Source: Saprospiraceae bacterium (lineage in GTDB: Bacteria; Bacteroidota; Bacteroidia; Chitinophagales; Saprospiraceae). Taken from it: a DNA stretch of 64,000 bases. Shown here piece by piece: positions 8,044 to 18,014 of the stretch. The stretch is from the NCBI GenBank assembly GCA_016714445.1, contig JADJNF010000007.1, positions 310,001 to 374,000 on the forward strand, read 5' to 3'. The translations under genes and the position numbers were made by a program. Position 1 is the first letter of the stretch. Every line of letters starts with the position of its first letter. The notes under the pieces are model-generated. The model was not told where the DNA came from, did not search any database, and saw nothing but the letters and a program-made list of their open reading frames with translations.

Positions 8044-9996
8044 TTATTTTAACAGCCATTGGACCAATTGAATGGCGGCATCATAATTTTTATAATCATA
8101 AGGCAATTTTCTCCCATTGAGGTATTCATTATACAACCAGGGGTCTCCTATGACAAATACTTTTCCTTTTCCTATGGATGCAGCTGCTGCAACAATATCC
8201 TTGCCTTTGACAGCTGCTTTATGAACATTCTTTTTGGTTTTTAAGGTGACCAATTCTTTGACATATACCTTCTGGCCTGATGTAAATACACCACCTTCAT
8301 CACTGGTATAAACAACACCTTCCGGGAAATTATCATTCTTTACAAAGTTGACATTTTTATTGGTAAATGAAATACCAAAAGCTTGTGCAAGTTTATTGGA
8401 ATGGATTATATCTGCATTGGTCGTGTCATTGGTCATGAACAATAAACGCCCACCTTCACTGACCCAATTTTTTATTATCTCTACGTCAGCAGAAGAAATG
8501 TAATTGGGTTTAGGATTGTCTTTGACATGATCGGGATCCACGATAATGTACACTTCAGCATCACTCAGTTTGGCAGCAGATGGTGCAGTATCCATATTGG
8601 CGAGGTCAGCACCATGATCTCTGAATATCTGACCCATCCAGGAAAAACCGCTATCGTGTTTGTCTTCCCAGGTATAATGATATCTTTTGCCATCTTTATA
8701 TTCATTATTGAAATATCTGTCAAGCAATACCGTCTTTCCTTTGCCGATGCTCTGTTTATCTTTCAATTCATACTCAATTGCTGCCTGCATAAAAGGTCCG
8801 ATGGCTTTCAGATCGTCATCACGTTTTGGTTCTTTAACATAATATTCGTAAGAACCATCCCGATAAGGCGAACCACCCAAACCTGCACCAGATACAGCTC
8901 TGTTGAGATGATAAGTTCCTTGGACATCTTTTGTTACAAACTCATTAAGAATACCTTCATAACCTCTGTTGGCAGCCGGCATATATTTTTCAGAAAGATA
9001 CCCCAGTCTTATGCCTTTGAGCATGGCAGCTACAAACATGGACGAACCGGAACTTTCAAGATAATTGTCTTTTGCAAAAGGTTTATCCGTTACTTGCCAC
9101 CAAACACCTGATGCAGGATCCTGAACTCTGACCAATGCATCCGTGAGTTGCTCAAATATCCGGTTCAATTCCTTCTTTTTTGGGTGCGTTTCAGGGAAAA
9201 TTTCCAGCACATCCACCAATCCTAATATGTACCAACCCATTGCTCTGCTCCAAAACTCTGGAGAATGCCCAGTTTTTGCATTAGACCAGCGTTGTACACG
9301 GCTTTCATCAAACGCATGATACATCAATCCTGTCTTTTTATCTCTCGCACCATTGGCCATCATGATAAATTGATTGGCTACATCGTCCCATTCCTGATCA
9401 TTGCCAGTCAACATAAGATATTCTGCACGAAAGGGCTGTCCCATATATAAACCATCCAGCCACATCTGATAAGGATACTTAAGTTTGTGCCAATATCCAC
9501 CTTCGTTTGTTCGTGGTTGCCAGTCAAGCTGATATTTTAATTTTTCAGCCGCTTTGAGATATTTTTTATCTTTGTATACCTGAAATAAACTCATCAGTTG
9601 ACGACCGGGAGGTATATTATCAATGTTAAATTCATCCATGTGATAAGTCCTGATATTGCCATCACTATCCAGAAAATGATCAATAATTTTTTTCGTGTAT
9701 TTTAAATATTCCTGGTTACCGGTACTCCGCCACAAACGATCAAACCCAGTCAATACTACACCTATTTCATAATTCCAGTTGGCAGGCCGTCGATTGGCTT
9801 TTTCTATATCTGCTTCCGACGTATTTCCCAGCAAAAGATTATCCTGCATCAGGTGATTGATATATTTTTTCACTACCAACGAATCTGAATACTGTTTCAT
9901 GATCGTATTGGCCATCTGCACCGCCATATCAGTTTGGTTGTAAACTGTAGAATACGTAATCAAAAATGAAAAGATGAATATGGTTTTCTTTAGCAT
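8044..9996 (-). CDS. GH105 unsaturated rhamnogalacturonyl/galacturonyl hydrolase with extra C-terminal domain
   Basis: Releases 4-deoxy-unsaturated uronate from the end of lyase products; the product feeds KduI. 650 residues. A signal peptide (MLKKTIFIFSFLITYSTVYNQ) is followed by an alpha6/alpha6 barrel at about residues 25-420. Family blocks are WNYEIGVVLTGFDRLW, YQMWLDGLYMGQPFRAEY, HSPEFWSRAMGWYILG and GSYEYYVKEPKRDDD. The last roughly 230 residues form a separate domain (VLLDRYFNNEY, EVYIIVDPDHVKDNPKPNY, ISSADVEIIKNWVSEGGRLL, KVFVIGDPWLYNEYL) that resembles DUF4350/GATase-like folds. Single-domain GH105 enzymes are about 370-400 residues, so this is a fusion. It lies 16 bp after the CE12-GH28 gene. 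Confidence 0.9.
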   Translation of the reverse strand: MLKKTIFIFSFLITYSTVYNQTDMAVQMANTIMKQYSDSLVVKKYINHLMQDNLLLGNTSEADIEKANRRPANWNYEIGVVLTGFDRLWRSTGNQEYLKYTKKIIDHFLDSDGNIRTYHMDEFNIDNIPPGRQLMSLFQVYKDKKYLKAAEKLKYQLDWQPRTNEGGYWHKLKYPYQMWLDGLYMGQPFRAEYLMLTGNDQEWDDVANQFIMMANGARDKKTGLMYHAFDESRVQRWSNAKTGHSPEFWSRAMGWYILGLVDVLEIFPETHPKKKELNRIFEQLTDALVRVQDPASGVWWQVTDKPFAKDNYLESSGSSMFVAAMLKGIRLGYLSEKYMPAANRGYEGILNEFVTKDVQGTYHLNRAVSGAGLGGSPYRDGSYEYYVKEPKRDDDLKAIGPFMQAAIEYELKDKQSIGKGKTVLLDRYFNNEYKDGKRYHYTWEDKHDSGFSWMGQIFRDHGADLANMDTAPSAAKLSDAEVYIIVDPDHVKDNPKPNYISSADVEIIKNWVSEGGRLLFMTNDTTNADIIHSNKLAQAFGISFTNKNVNFVKNDNFPEGVVYTSDEGGVFTSGQKVYVKELVTLKTKKNVHKAAVKGKDIVAAAASIGKGKVFVIGDPWLYNEYLNGRKLPYDYKNYDAAIQLVQWLLK

Positions 9997-10012
9997 GGTA
10001 AAAGTTTGTCGT

Positions 10013-12331
10013 TTAAAATTTAACTTGATTGTCAGGCACTTTTGTATCTATAGTCAATTTTGATTTATCCAACCCATTCATATTCTTAAAATGAATATTT
10101 TTGGTTTTGCTTCCACCAATATTCACTTGCTGCAGGTCAGAATTAATGGCTTTTACTTTATTAAAAATGACATCTTTAGCATTTAGAGCTGTCAGGAAGA
10201 CACCATTACTGTGATTGATTTCCACGTCAGTGAAATGAATGTTTTGTCCTTCAGTAATATTAATACCATGATCTGCTGAAATGCTTGCTTTGCTAAGATG
10301 TATATTGGAAACATTGCTTTCCGGCAAACCGTCAATTTTAAAGGCGGCAGCAGCCCCGCTGCAATAAATATTTTCCATAAACACATCTTTAAAAACAGGT
10401 GTTGCCTCTGTAAATGGTTCTTCTTTATACTCTATCGGAGCCCATTTATCATCTATAAGTGCAATAGGATCTTTTGCTGCATAGTACATACTAAAAAGGA
10501 TGGCTTCCCCTACGATGCGTGACATCTGAATATTGGAAATATGGATATCACTGACCATTCCTCCTCTTCCACGGGTTGTTTTAAATCTCAATCCTATATC
10601 TGTACCGGTAAATGTACAATTGTCCACAAAAATATTTCTTACTCCACCCGACATCTCTGAACCTACTACAAATCCACCATGACCATGGATGACCGTCGTA
10701 TTTTTTATCAACCAGTTTTCCGTCGGAATACCACGTTTGCGTCCTTCTTCATCTCTACCCGATTTTAAAGTGATGGCATCATCGCCGGTATCAAAATAAC
10801 AATTGTCAAGGATTCCATATTGACAGGATTCCATGTCAATGGCGTCATTATTTTGTCCAAACCAGGGATTGATGACTTTGACATTTTTTACGGTCGTATG
10901 TTTGCACATCAATGGATGAAGAGTCCATGCCGGAGAATTATTAAAGGTAGGTCCATCAATAAGTACGACTTCGCAAGACATAAAACTTACAAAATTGGGC
11001 CTGAGAAAATCTCTGACTTTTTCATAATCAGCCAAAGTTTTGCCTTCTGATATTTTTTTCGCCCATTCAGATTCATGACCCAGCTTAGAAGACTCCGATG
11101 GATACCAAATCTGACCGTCATTCACTCCGGTTTTTATGATTGACTTCCACTGACTTTCAGTGAGTTTCGACTTTCTGACAGATTTCCAAACATGGCCAGC
11201 CCCATCGATGGTACCTTTGCCGGTAATGGCTATATTTGTTTTCCCTTTGGAAGATATCGGTGCCTGACATCTGTAAGCATTTTGTCCTTCCCAGGTTGTC
11301 GCCACGATGGGATATACTTTTCGATCATCAGAAAACTGTAATAAACCACCTTCTGCTATACTTAAATTAACATCATCTTTTAATTCTATGGGACCTGTGA
11401 TCCATAGTCCCTGAGGGACCAGAACTACTCCGCCACCAGTATTTGCTGCATTGTCAATGGCTTGTTGAATGGCTTTTGTATTCAGGTGATTAATGCCTTT
11501 CAAAGCACCATACTTTACAATATTAAAGGTATCTTTTTTGAAATAAGGCTCGATTACCAGTGGCAATTCAAATTCATATTTTTGTGAAAAAGTTGATTTT
11601 TTTAGAAAGTTTCTCAAAGGATGTTTTTGTTTCACCAGTATATCTGATGCTGCAGAAGCAATCAATTTTGCTCCATAAGGGGAAAAATGGGTGTCATCTT
11701 TTATTCCATCCGGAAATTTTGGAAAAATATTGCCGGGGTAGTGCATAAAGATATGTTTTGACAACTTTTCACCATGTTCTGTGATGATTTTTTTACTTTC
11801 TTCATGCAAGTCGAGAAGGTCAGTCTTTTTAAGTTTTGCTACTTCCCTGACTACCATTGGATAGTCGCCATGTGAATCAATAAGCAGATGGCTTTCATCA
11901 AATTTACGACGGTAAACAGGTGTAGCCAAAATTGGGATGGCACCTTTGGCTTTCGCTTCTTCAATATATCTGATGAGATTATTTTTGTAGTCGGTATTTG
12001 CTTCTGCAAATCGATCTTTATCATCTGACTTGGCATCATTATGGCCAAACTGTATGATCAGGTAATCATCCTTTTTCAGTTTATCCATTACTTCCTGCCA
12101 ATGTCCTTTATCTCTGAAGCTTTTAGTGGAGCGACCATTGACTGCATGATTATGAATTTCTACTCCATCATTAAAAAATAAAGACAATACCTGTCCCCAA
12201 CCTGTTTCTGGCTGATCGGAGTCTTTTTTATTTGCCATGGTAGAATCACCGATCAGATAAACCTTTTGTTTTGGCACCTGAAATGCAGTAGTTGCAAGAA
12301 TAATCATACCTAGAAAGAAAATGTGCTTCAT
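10013..12331 (-). CDS. fusion of CE12 rhamnogalacturonan acetylesterase and GH28 polygalacturonase
   Basis: Two pectin-active enzymes in one exported chain of 772 residues. After a signal peptide, residues about 20-235 are an SGNH esterase: IGDSTMANK (nucleophile Ser), NGRSTKSF, IIQFGHNDAKSDDKDRF and DDTHFSPYGAKLIA (catalytic Asp/His). Residues about 265-760 are a GH28 beta-helix: FNIVKYGALKGINHLNTKAI, GGGVVLVPQGLWITGPI, then the catalytic motifs QNNDAIDMES, DTGDDAITLKSGRDEEGR, GHGGFVVGSEMSGGVRN and GLRFKTTRGRGG. Deacetylation and backbone hydrolysis in one protein suit acetylated pectin. It is the first hydrolase gene after the susD hairpin. Confidence 0.92.
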   Translation of the reverse strand: MKHIFFLGMIILATTAFQVPKQKVYLIGDSTMANKKDSDQPETGWGQVLSLFFNDGVEIHNHAVNGRSTKSFRDKGHWQEVMDKLKKDDYLIIQFGHNDAKSDDKDRFAEANTDYKNNLIRYIEEAKAKGAIPILATPVYRRKFDESHLLIDSHGDYPMVVREVAKLKKTDLLDLHEESKKIITEHGEKLSKHIFMHYPGNIFPKFPDGIKDDTHFSPYGAKLIASAASDILVKQKHPLRNFLKKSTFSQKYEFELPLVIEPYFKKDTFNIVKYGALKGINHLNTKAIQQAIDNAANTGGGVVLVPQGLWITGPIELKDDVNLSIAEGGLLQFSDDRKVYPIVATTWEGQNAYRCQAPISSKGKTNIAITGKGTIDGAGHVWKSVRKSKLTESQWKSIIKTGVNDGQIWYPSESSKLGHESEWAKKISEGKTLADYEKVRDFLRPNFVSFMSCEVVLIDGPTFNNSPAWTLHPLMCKHTTVKNVKVINPWFGQNNDAIDMESCQYGILDNCYFDTGDDAITLKSGRDEEGRKRGIPTENWLIKNTTVIHGHGGFVVGSEMSGGVRNIFVDNCTFTGTDIGLRFKTTRGRGGMVSDIHISNIQMSRIVGEAILFSMYYAAKDPIALIDDKWAPIEYKEEPFTEATPVFKDVFMENIYCSGAAAAFKIDGLPESNVSNIHLSKASISADHGINITEGQNIHFTDVEINHSNGVFLTALNAKDVIFNKVKAINSDLQQVNIGGSKTKNIHFKNMNGLDKSKLTIDTKVPDNQVKF

Positions 12332-12369
12332 AAAAGGTTGGATATGAAATATTAAATATTTGTAAAAAT

Positions 12370-12406
12370 AACCTTGGTGATACTATGTTTGGGCATCACC
12401 AAGGTT
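12370..12406 (-). terminator. hairpin with T-rich tail between susD and the hydrolase genes
   Basis: A perfect 12-bp stem (arms 12370-12381 and 12395-12406, core ACCTTGGTGAT / ATCACCAAGGT) with a 13-nt loop. Read on the minus strand it is followed by ATTTTTACAAAT. It lies 48 bp after the susD stop and 39 bp before the CE12-GH28 start. It probably acts as a partial terminator or an RNA-stabilising end, giving more susCD transcript than hydrolase transcript. Confidence 0.75.
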
Positions 12407-12453
12407 TCCATTTATATACAAACAATCAAATTATGAACATGTTATGTTGCCGG

Positions 12454-14157
12454 CTACTTGTAACCCGGATTTTGCACAAATTCGGATTTATTGGTTACAG
12501 CATCTATCTGCTTTTGCGGAATTGGTCTGATGTTATGGAAATCCTGAACAAATGCAACGGCAGCTAAATTATATTTCTTAACTCTTTCCACCAACTTACC
12601 TGTTCGCTTTAAGTCAAACCATCTCAATTGTTCCCCTGCAAATTCTCTGGCTCTTTCGTCGAGTATAAAATCAATGGTCATATCCGATGCTGAAACCTGC
12701 ATGTCTGCTTCTTTACCTGGCAAAGCTGCACGGGTTCTCAATACATTTATCAGATCTGCTGCTTTAGTTTTGTTGCCAAGATTCATTTCTGCTTCAGCAG
12801 CAATCATATACATCTCAGCCAGTCTTATGATGAAAGCATCTCTTCCACTTTGGGCTTCATTGAATGTGGGCCTGGTCGGATCATCAAATTTCTGTAGTGG
12901 TACAAACATGGCGTTACCATTGAATGAACCATCTGCTTTGTACATTTTTGATTGGTCGATAATGAGGTATTTTTTAGTTCTGTCGACTTCATCAGAAACT
13001 TCATATTTTGTGGCAACAATGGCTGTATCTCCAAGTGCTAAAGTAACTTCGATTTCTTCTGTTCCTACTTTTTTCTTGTATTTACCTGCTTTGTTACAAA
13101 TCCAGGCTGTCTTAAATGTACCTGCATACCGACTATCCTTGGTTTCATCAAAAACTTCCAGCAAAAATTTAGTAGGCATATATCTTACAAATGGTCGTCC
13201 ATTGGCCACATCTCTGGCCATTCCAATAGAACCGGTTGCAGTACGCTCATAAGCCATACCGAAATGTAAGTGACCGTTGTGTCCCCCTCTCGGATGTCCG
13301 TCAGGGTTTGTAACAGCATTTGTTAAATCTGATAAGGTCAGGTCAGAAGTGTAATTACAGGCCCAGATAACTTCTGTATTTTTTAGATTGGCCATTTTCC
13401 AAAGGTCTGCATATTTTGGCAGAAGTTTGTAGGTGTAATCTGAAATGACCTTCTGTGCCAATGTGGAAGCTGCCTGATTGTTGCCTAAAGTCAATTGGAT
13501 TCTCGCCAAAAATCCTTCAGCGGCTGGTTTGGTCGCTCTTCCGTACTGAGTAGTGGTGACAGGAAGATTGGCTATGGCAAAATTAAGGTCCTCCAAAATC
13601 TGTTCATAAATTTTTGCTCTTGGCGTTTTGTTGGCAGTGGTTTGTGCAGTGATGGTAGCGTCAGTGCTGAAATGAACATCACCCCACTGCTCCGTCAATA
13701 ACCAATAATAATGTGCCCGTAAAAATCTTAACTCTCCTTCTCTGGTCTTTTGAAGAGACTCTGTCATACCTGATTCTTTTACGCCAAGAATACCCGTGTT
13801 ACAAAGATTTATAGCCTGATAAGATCGCTGCCAAAGCCTCTCCAAAAAGGTTTCTGTAGCTGCCAGTCCGGCTTCTGACCCTTGCAGATTGCTGTATGCC
13901 ATCAGATCAAGTCTTCTGTTGTCCACACCAGGATACCATAAATCCGATCCCATCTCCATGAGATTATATCCTTCTTCTTTGCCATACCATGCCCGGGTAT
14001 AGGAGTAAGCAGCATTGACCAATGATTCAAAACCGGCAGGACTGGTATAAACGGTATTGGCCGTCAACCCGGCTCTGTTTTCTTCTTCCAGAAGATCAGA
14101 ACAACCTATACTTCCGAATAGAAATATTGCCACGAATAATTTATTTATATGCTTCAT
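12454..14157 (-). CDS. susD: SusD/RagB-family glycan-binding lipoprotein
   Basis: Surface lipoprotein that captures pectic oligomers and hands them to the SusC pore. 567 residues. The lipobox FGSIGC puts the lipid on C19. Family features are the N-terminal LTANTVYTSPAGFESLVNAA, the TPR-like helices (EGELRFLRAHYYWLLTEQWG, RATKPAAEGFLARIQLTLGN) and the C-terminal block FIIRLAEMYMIAAEAEMNLG, ILDERAREFAGEQLRWFDLK. The gene follows susC by 34 bp. The ligand cannot be read from sequence; the enzymes around it point to pectin. Confidence 0.93.
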   Translation of the reverse strand: MKHINKLFVAIFLFGSIGCSDLLEEENRAGLTANTVYTSPAGFESLVNAAYSYTRAWYGKEEGYNLMEMGSDLWYPGVDNRRLDLMAYSNLQGSEAGLAATETFLERLWQRSYQAINLCNTGILGVKESGMTESLQKTREGELRFLRAHYYWLLTEQWGDVHFSTDATITAQTTANKTPRAKIYEQILEDLNFAIANLPVTTTQYGRATKPAAEGFLARIQLTLGNNQAASTLAQKVISDYTYKLLPKYADLWKMANLKNTEVIWACNYTSDLTLSDLTNAVTNPDGHPRGGHNGHLHFGMAYERTATGSIGMARDVANGRPFVRYMPTKFLLEVFDETKDSRYAGTFKTAWICNKAGKYKKKVGTEEIEVTLALGDTAIVATKYEVSDEVDRTKKYLIIDQSKMYKADGSFNGNAMFVPLQKFDDPTRPTFNEAQSGRDAFIIRLAEMYMIAAEAEMNLGNKTKAADLINVLRTRAALPGKEADMQVSASDMTIDFILDERAREFAGEQLRWFDLKRTGKLVERVKKYNLAAVAFVQDFHNIRPIPQKQIDAVTNKSEFVQNPGYK

Positions 14158-14191
14158 TTTTCTTTAATTTTAATGTTAATGTATAAAAAAA

Positions 14192-17126
14192 TCAGAAATC
14201 AACATTCACTCCGCCTACAAAAACCTTTGTCATAGGATTGGTGAAATTGCCCCCTCGCTCAGGATCATAATCTTCTATTTTTGAGTATGTCCATAAATTT
14301 CTGCCGGATATATACACCCTTATATTACTTGCATTGATTTTGGAAACCAAAGATTTTGGCAAGGTATATCCCAAAGTTGCTCCTCTGAGTTTGAAGAATG
14401 ATCCATCTTTATAGAAAAGTGATGAATAATACAAGGTGGCACTTTGAGATTTGGATGCATTGGGCCTTGGAAAATCATTCGACGGATTTTCAGGTGTCCA
14501 ATAGTTGTGTATCAGACTATTTTCATTGGCCTGCGGATCATATACACCGGTAAATGCATATCTGACCATCTGTCCCCATCTTGCAAATAGCTGAAGATTC
14601 AAATCAAAATTGTGAAATTTAATATCATTGTTCAGATTGCCTATCCATGATGGACGACCTGAACCTAATATTACTCTGTCATTGGTAGCATCAATTTTAC
14701 CATCACCATTCTGGTCTTTCACTTTTATATCACCCACGTTTTGACCAAATGCTTTGGCCGCGTCGACTTCGTTTGACTGCCAGATACCTAATTTTTCGTA
14801 ATCATAATATGACTGAGTGGTCTCTCCGATAAACCAACCATTGGCTACATCATTGGAAGCTGTCGCCAGTCTGACTATCTTTTCATTTACTTTAAACCAG
14901 TTGACTCCCACGTTCCATTTGAAGTTTTTCTTGTCCACCGCTATTGCATTAAGACCCAACTCAATACCTTTATTTTCAGTTTCACCTACGTTCTCAATCG
15001 TGGACAGTGCTCCTGAACTCAAAGGCAACAATCTTTCGAGCAACAAATCTTTGGTAGTAGTCGTAAACACATCTACTGTACCGGTAATTCTATTGTTCAA
15101 TAATCCGAAATCAACCCCAAAGTTAGTGGTTGTTGATGTCTCCCACTTCAGGTCTGAATTTCCGATACGCGGTGCATAAGTATATCCGATCGCGGCAGAT
15201 TCGTCCCATGCAAAAGGTACCCTGTTCAGTACACTTTGGGTGGAATATGGCTCAACAGCCGAGTTACCTGCAATCCCATAGCTTACCCTTACTTTCAAGT
15301 CAGAAATGGTACCGTTGTCTTTCAGAAAGTCTTCCTGAGATACTCTCCAAGCCAATGAAGCAGAAGGGAAAAATGCCCATTTGTTTCCTTCACTCAGCTG
15401 TGATGCACCGTCGGTACGTGCTGTCAGTGTCATCAGATATTTATCATTATAATTGTACAATAATCTTCCTGTATATGAAATCAGGGCACTTTCTTTCAGG
15501 CTGGCACCTATAGAAACCTGAGAATTTGCATTGGCCAAACCATAATACAGTTGGCTGTTAATCAACTGATTGGCACCTTCGGCTGTGGATGATTCGAAGT
15601 GATTGGTCAACACTGAATGTACTCCTGTCAAAACAAAACTGTGTTTATTGACATTAAAATTATAATTAAGGATATTTTCCAGATTCAGCCCTACAGAATT
15701 ACCGGCGATGTATCTGGCCAATGGTTGTGCACCATTTCTGAAATTGGTCTGAGATCCGGCGTATAACCCTTCTCTTGTACTGGTCAGGTTCATCCCAAGA
15801 TTGGTCTTAAAAGATAAATTGTCCAGTAAATTGACCCCAAGATAAGCTGATGTAAACACCCTGTTTATTCGGGAATTGTGTTCCCAGTTATTCTCCAGAA
15901 CATCGGTCAGAGGATTGATATTTCTACCATTGTTTAATGACTTGAATCAGATTGCCCTCAGCTTCATATGGTTCTTCCAGCGGTACCAATTTATTGGCAG
16001 TAGTCAAAGGGTCATTTCTGAAATCCTGATCATAATAAGTGACCTGATTTTGGGTCCCTATGTTGAATACTTTTGAGATTTTATGATCAACATTGGCTCT
16101 GATGGTATATCTGTTTAATTCATCTTTTTCGAAAAGACCTTTCTCATTAAATAGTCCCAGAGATACGTACACATTTGTTTTGTCAGTACCTGTAGATATT
16201 CCTAATTGATAATCACTTTGGCTACCATCTTTCAGGAATACATCCGGCCAGTAAGTACCTTTATTGTTGAGCAGATTTCCGAATATTTTTGAATCATCTG
16301 CCTCAGAAGTCCAGTTTCCTGTTGTTCTGTTGGACTCACGCCTGAATGTCTTGTATTCTTCAGGTCCCATCACTCTTGGGTAACCTGTCAATTGAGATAC
16401 ACCTTTGTAAGCATTAAACGAAACATTGGTTTTTCCTGCTTTACCTTTTTTAGTCGTTATTATGATGACACCATTTGCTCCTCTTGAACCATATATCGCT
16501 GTAGATGCTGCATCTTTGAGCACTTCCATGGACTCGATATCGTTGGGATTGATATCCTGAATATTGCTGTATTGAATACCATCCACTATGAAGAGTGGTG
16601 AATTGGAAGCCGTCAGTGATCTGTTGCCTCTCACCAATACATTGACGCCAGCACCAGCTGCACCACTAGATCTGGTGATGTCGACACCCGGTAATTTCCC
16701 CTGAAGTGATTCCATAACATTGGTGGTCGGTACAGTTTTTAGTTCAGCCGGTTTAACAGATACTATGGAACCGGTGACATTGCTCTTTTTTACCGAACCA
16801 TAACCTATCACAACGACTTCATCTATGGTAACTGCATCGGTTGCTAAGGATACATCTATCATTTTACGGCCACCTACTTCAACTTCCTGAGTAGCAAATC
16901 CGATATATGAAAATACTAAAGTTCCGTCAGACGGTGCACTTATTTCATACATTCCATCAACATCAGTGATGGTACCAGTACTTGACCCTTTTAGGTACAC
17001 ACTGCATCCGATGACCGGTTCATTATTGCTTTGGTCCAACACCCTACCCTTTACGGTGATGGTACCTTGTGCAGCCAGAACAAACACAAAGCAAAGATTA
17101 ATTAATGTGGTTATTAATGATTTCAT
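14192..17126 (-). CDS. susC: SusC/RagA-family TonB-dependent receptor, frame broken by one extra base
   Basis: Outer-membrane pore that imports glycans with TonB energy. The upstream part (17126 down to a stop at 15924) has a signal peptide, a CarboxypepD_reg-like beta-sandwich (TVKGRVLDQSNNEPVIGCSV), and the plug domain (LQGKLPGVDITRSSGAAGAG, VDGIQYSNIQDINPNDIES, STAIYGSRGANGVIIITTKK). The barrel continues in the next frame to a C-terminal Phe (VFVGGVNVDF). Ignoring one base near 15944 fuses EGNLI to KSLNNGRNINPLTDVL, the expected family sequence, and gives 977 residues, a normal SusC length. The gene is 24 bp after kduI. The lesion is either a real mutation or an assembly error. Confidence 0.88.
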
Positions 17127-17150
17127 AACAATTATTGTGGTTAAAAAAAA

Positions 17151-17981
17151 TTATTTAATATGACTAATATCGAGTAAATCCATGTCTGTAAAATCTTTAT
17201 TTTCTCCTCCCATACCCCATATAAATGAATAACTGGCTGTACCTGCGCCTGAATGTATGGACCAGGGTGGAGAGATGATCGCCTGATGATTCTGAACTAC
17301 CAAATGTCTGGTTTCATCAGGTGCTCCCATAAAATGAAAAACGGCATTATTTTCCTGAACATCAAAATAAAAATACACTTCGCTCCTTCTGTCATGGGTA
17401 TGCGGAGGCATGGTATTCCATATATTTCCACTTTTAAGCACGGTCAGACCCATAACCAATTGGCAGCTATCGATCCCATCCTGGTGGATATATTTGTAAA
17501 TGGTACGTTGGTTGACATTTTCAGGTGTACCCAACTCTACAGGTGAAGCCTCTTCTTTGGAAAAAAGCCGGTTAGGCATAACAGTATGCGCCGGTGTACT
17601 TAACATAAAAAATAAAGCCGGATCTGACTGACTATGTGAAGAAAAGACCACTTCTTCTGTCCCTTTTCCAAGATAAAGACAAGATAATTTATCGAGATGA
17701 TAACCAATTCCATCAACGGTAATTAAACCACTTCCCCCTACATTGATGATACCTATCTCTCTTCGCTGCAAAAAATATTCACTTTTTAATGAAGGATACG
17801 TTTCGAGTTTTACAGATTTTTCTACAGGCTTTGCTCCCAAAATAACAAAACGTTCATAAGCAGAATATACGGCTTGGATAGCTTCATTCTGCATCAGGTC
17901 TTCTAATAAAAAATTTTCTCTCAGGACAGCAGTTGTCATTCCTTTTACTTCATTCGGTCCGGTTTCTAAAATGTATTTCAC
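17151..17981 (-). CDS. kduI: 5-keto-4-deoxyuronate isomerase
   Basis: Converts 5-keto-4-deoxyuronate, formed from unsaturated galacturonate, to 2,5-diketo-3-deoxygluconate. 276 residues, the standard KduI length. The metal site is visible as the His-x-His and Glu of MPPHTHDRRSEVYFYFD and the distal His of SPPWSIHSGAG in the cupin fold. It is cytoplasmic and has no signal peptide. Its gene lies 33 bp after kduD. Its presence implies that pectate lyase products reach the cell, although no lyase gene is in the window. Confidence 0.95.
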   Translation of the reverse strand: MKYILETGPNEVKGMTTAVLRENFLLEDLMQNEAIQAVYSAYERFVILGAKPVEKSVKLETYPSLKSEYFLQRREIGIINVGGSGLITVDGIGYHLDKLSCLYLGKGTEEVVFSSHSQSDPALFFMLSTPAHTVMPNRLFSKEEASPVELGTPENVNQRTIYKYIHQDGIDSCQLVMGLTVLKSGNIWNTMPPHTHDRRSEVYFYFDVQENNAVFHFMGAPDETRHLVVQNHQAIISPPWSIHSGAGTASYSFIWGMGGENKDFTDMDLLDISHIK

Positions 17982-18014
17982 TATTCGTTAATATTTATCT
18001 TTTATTCTTATTAA

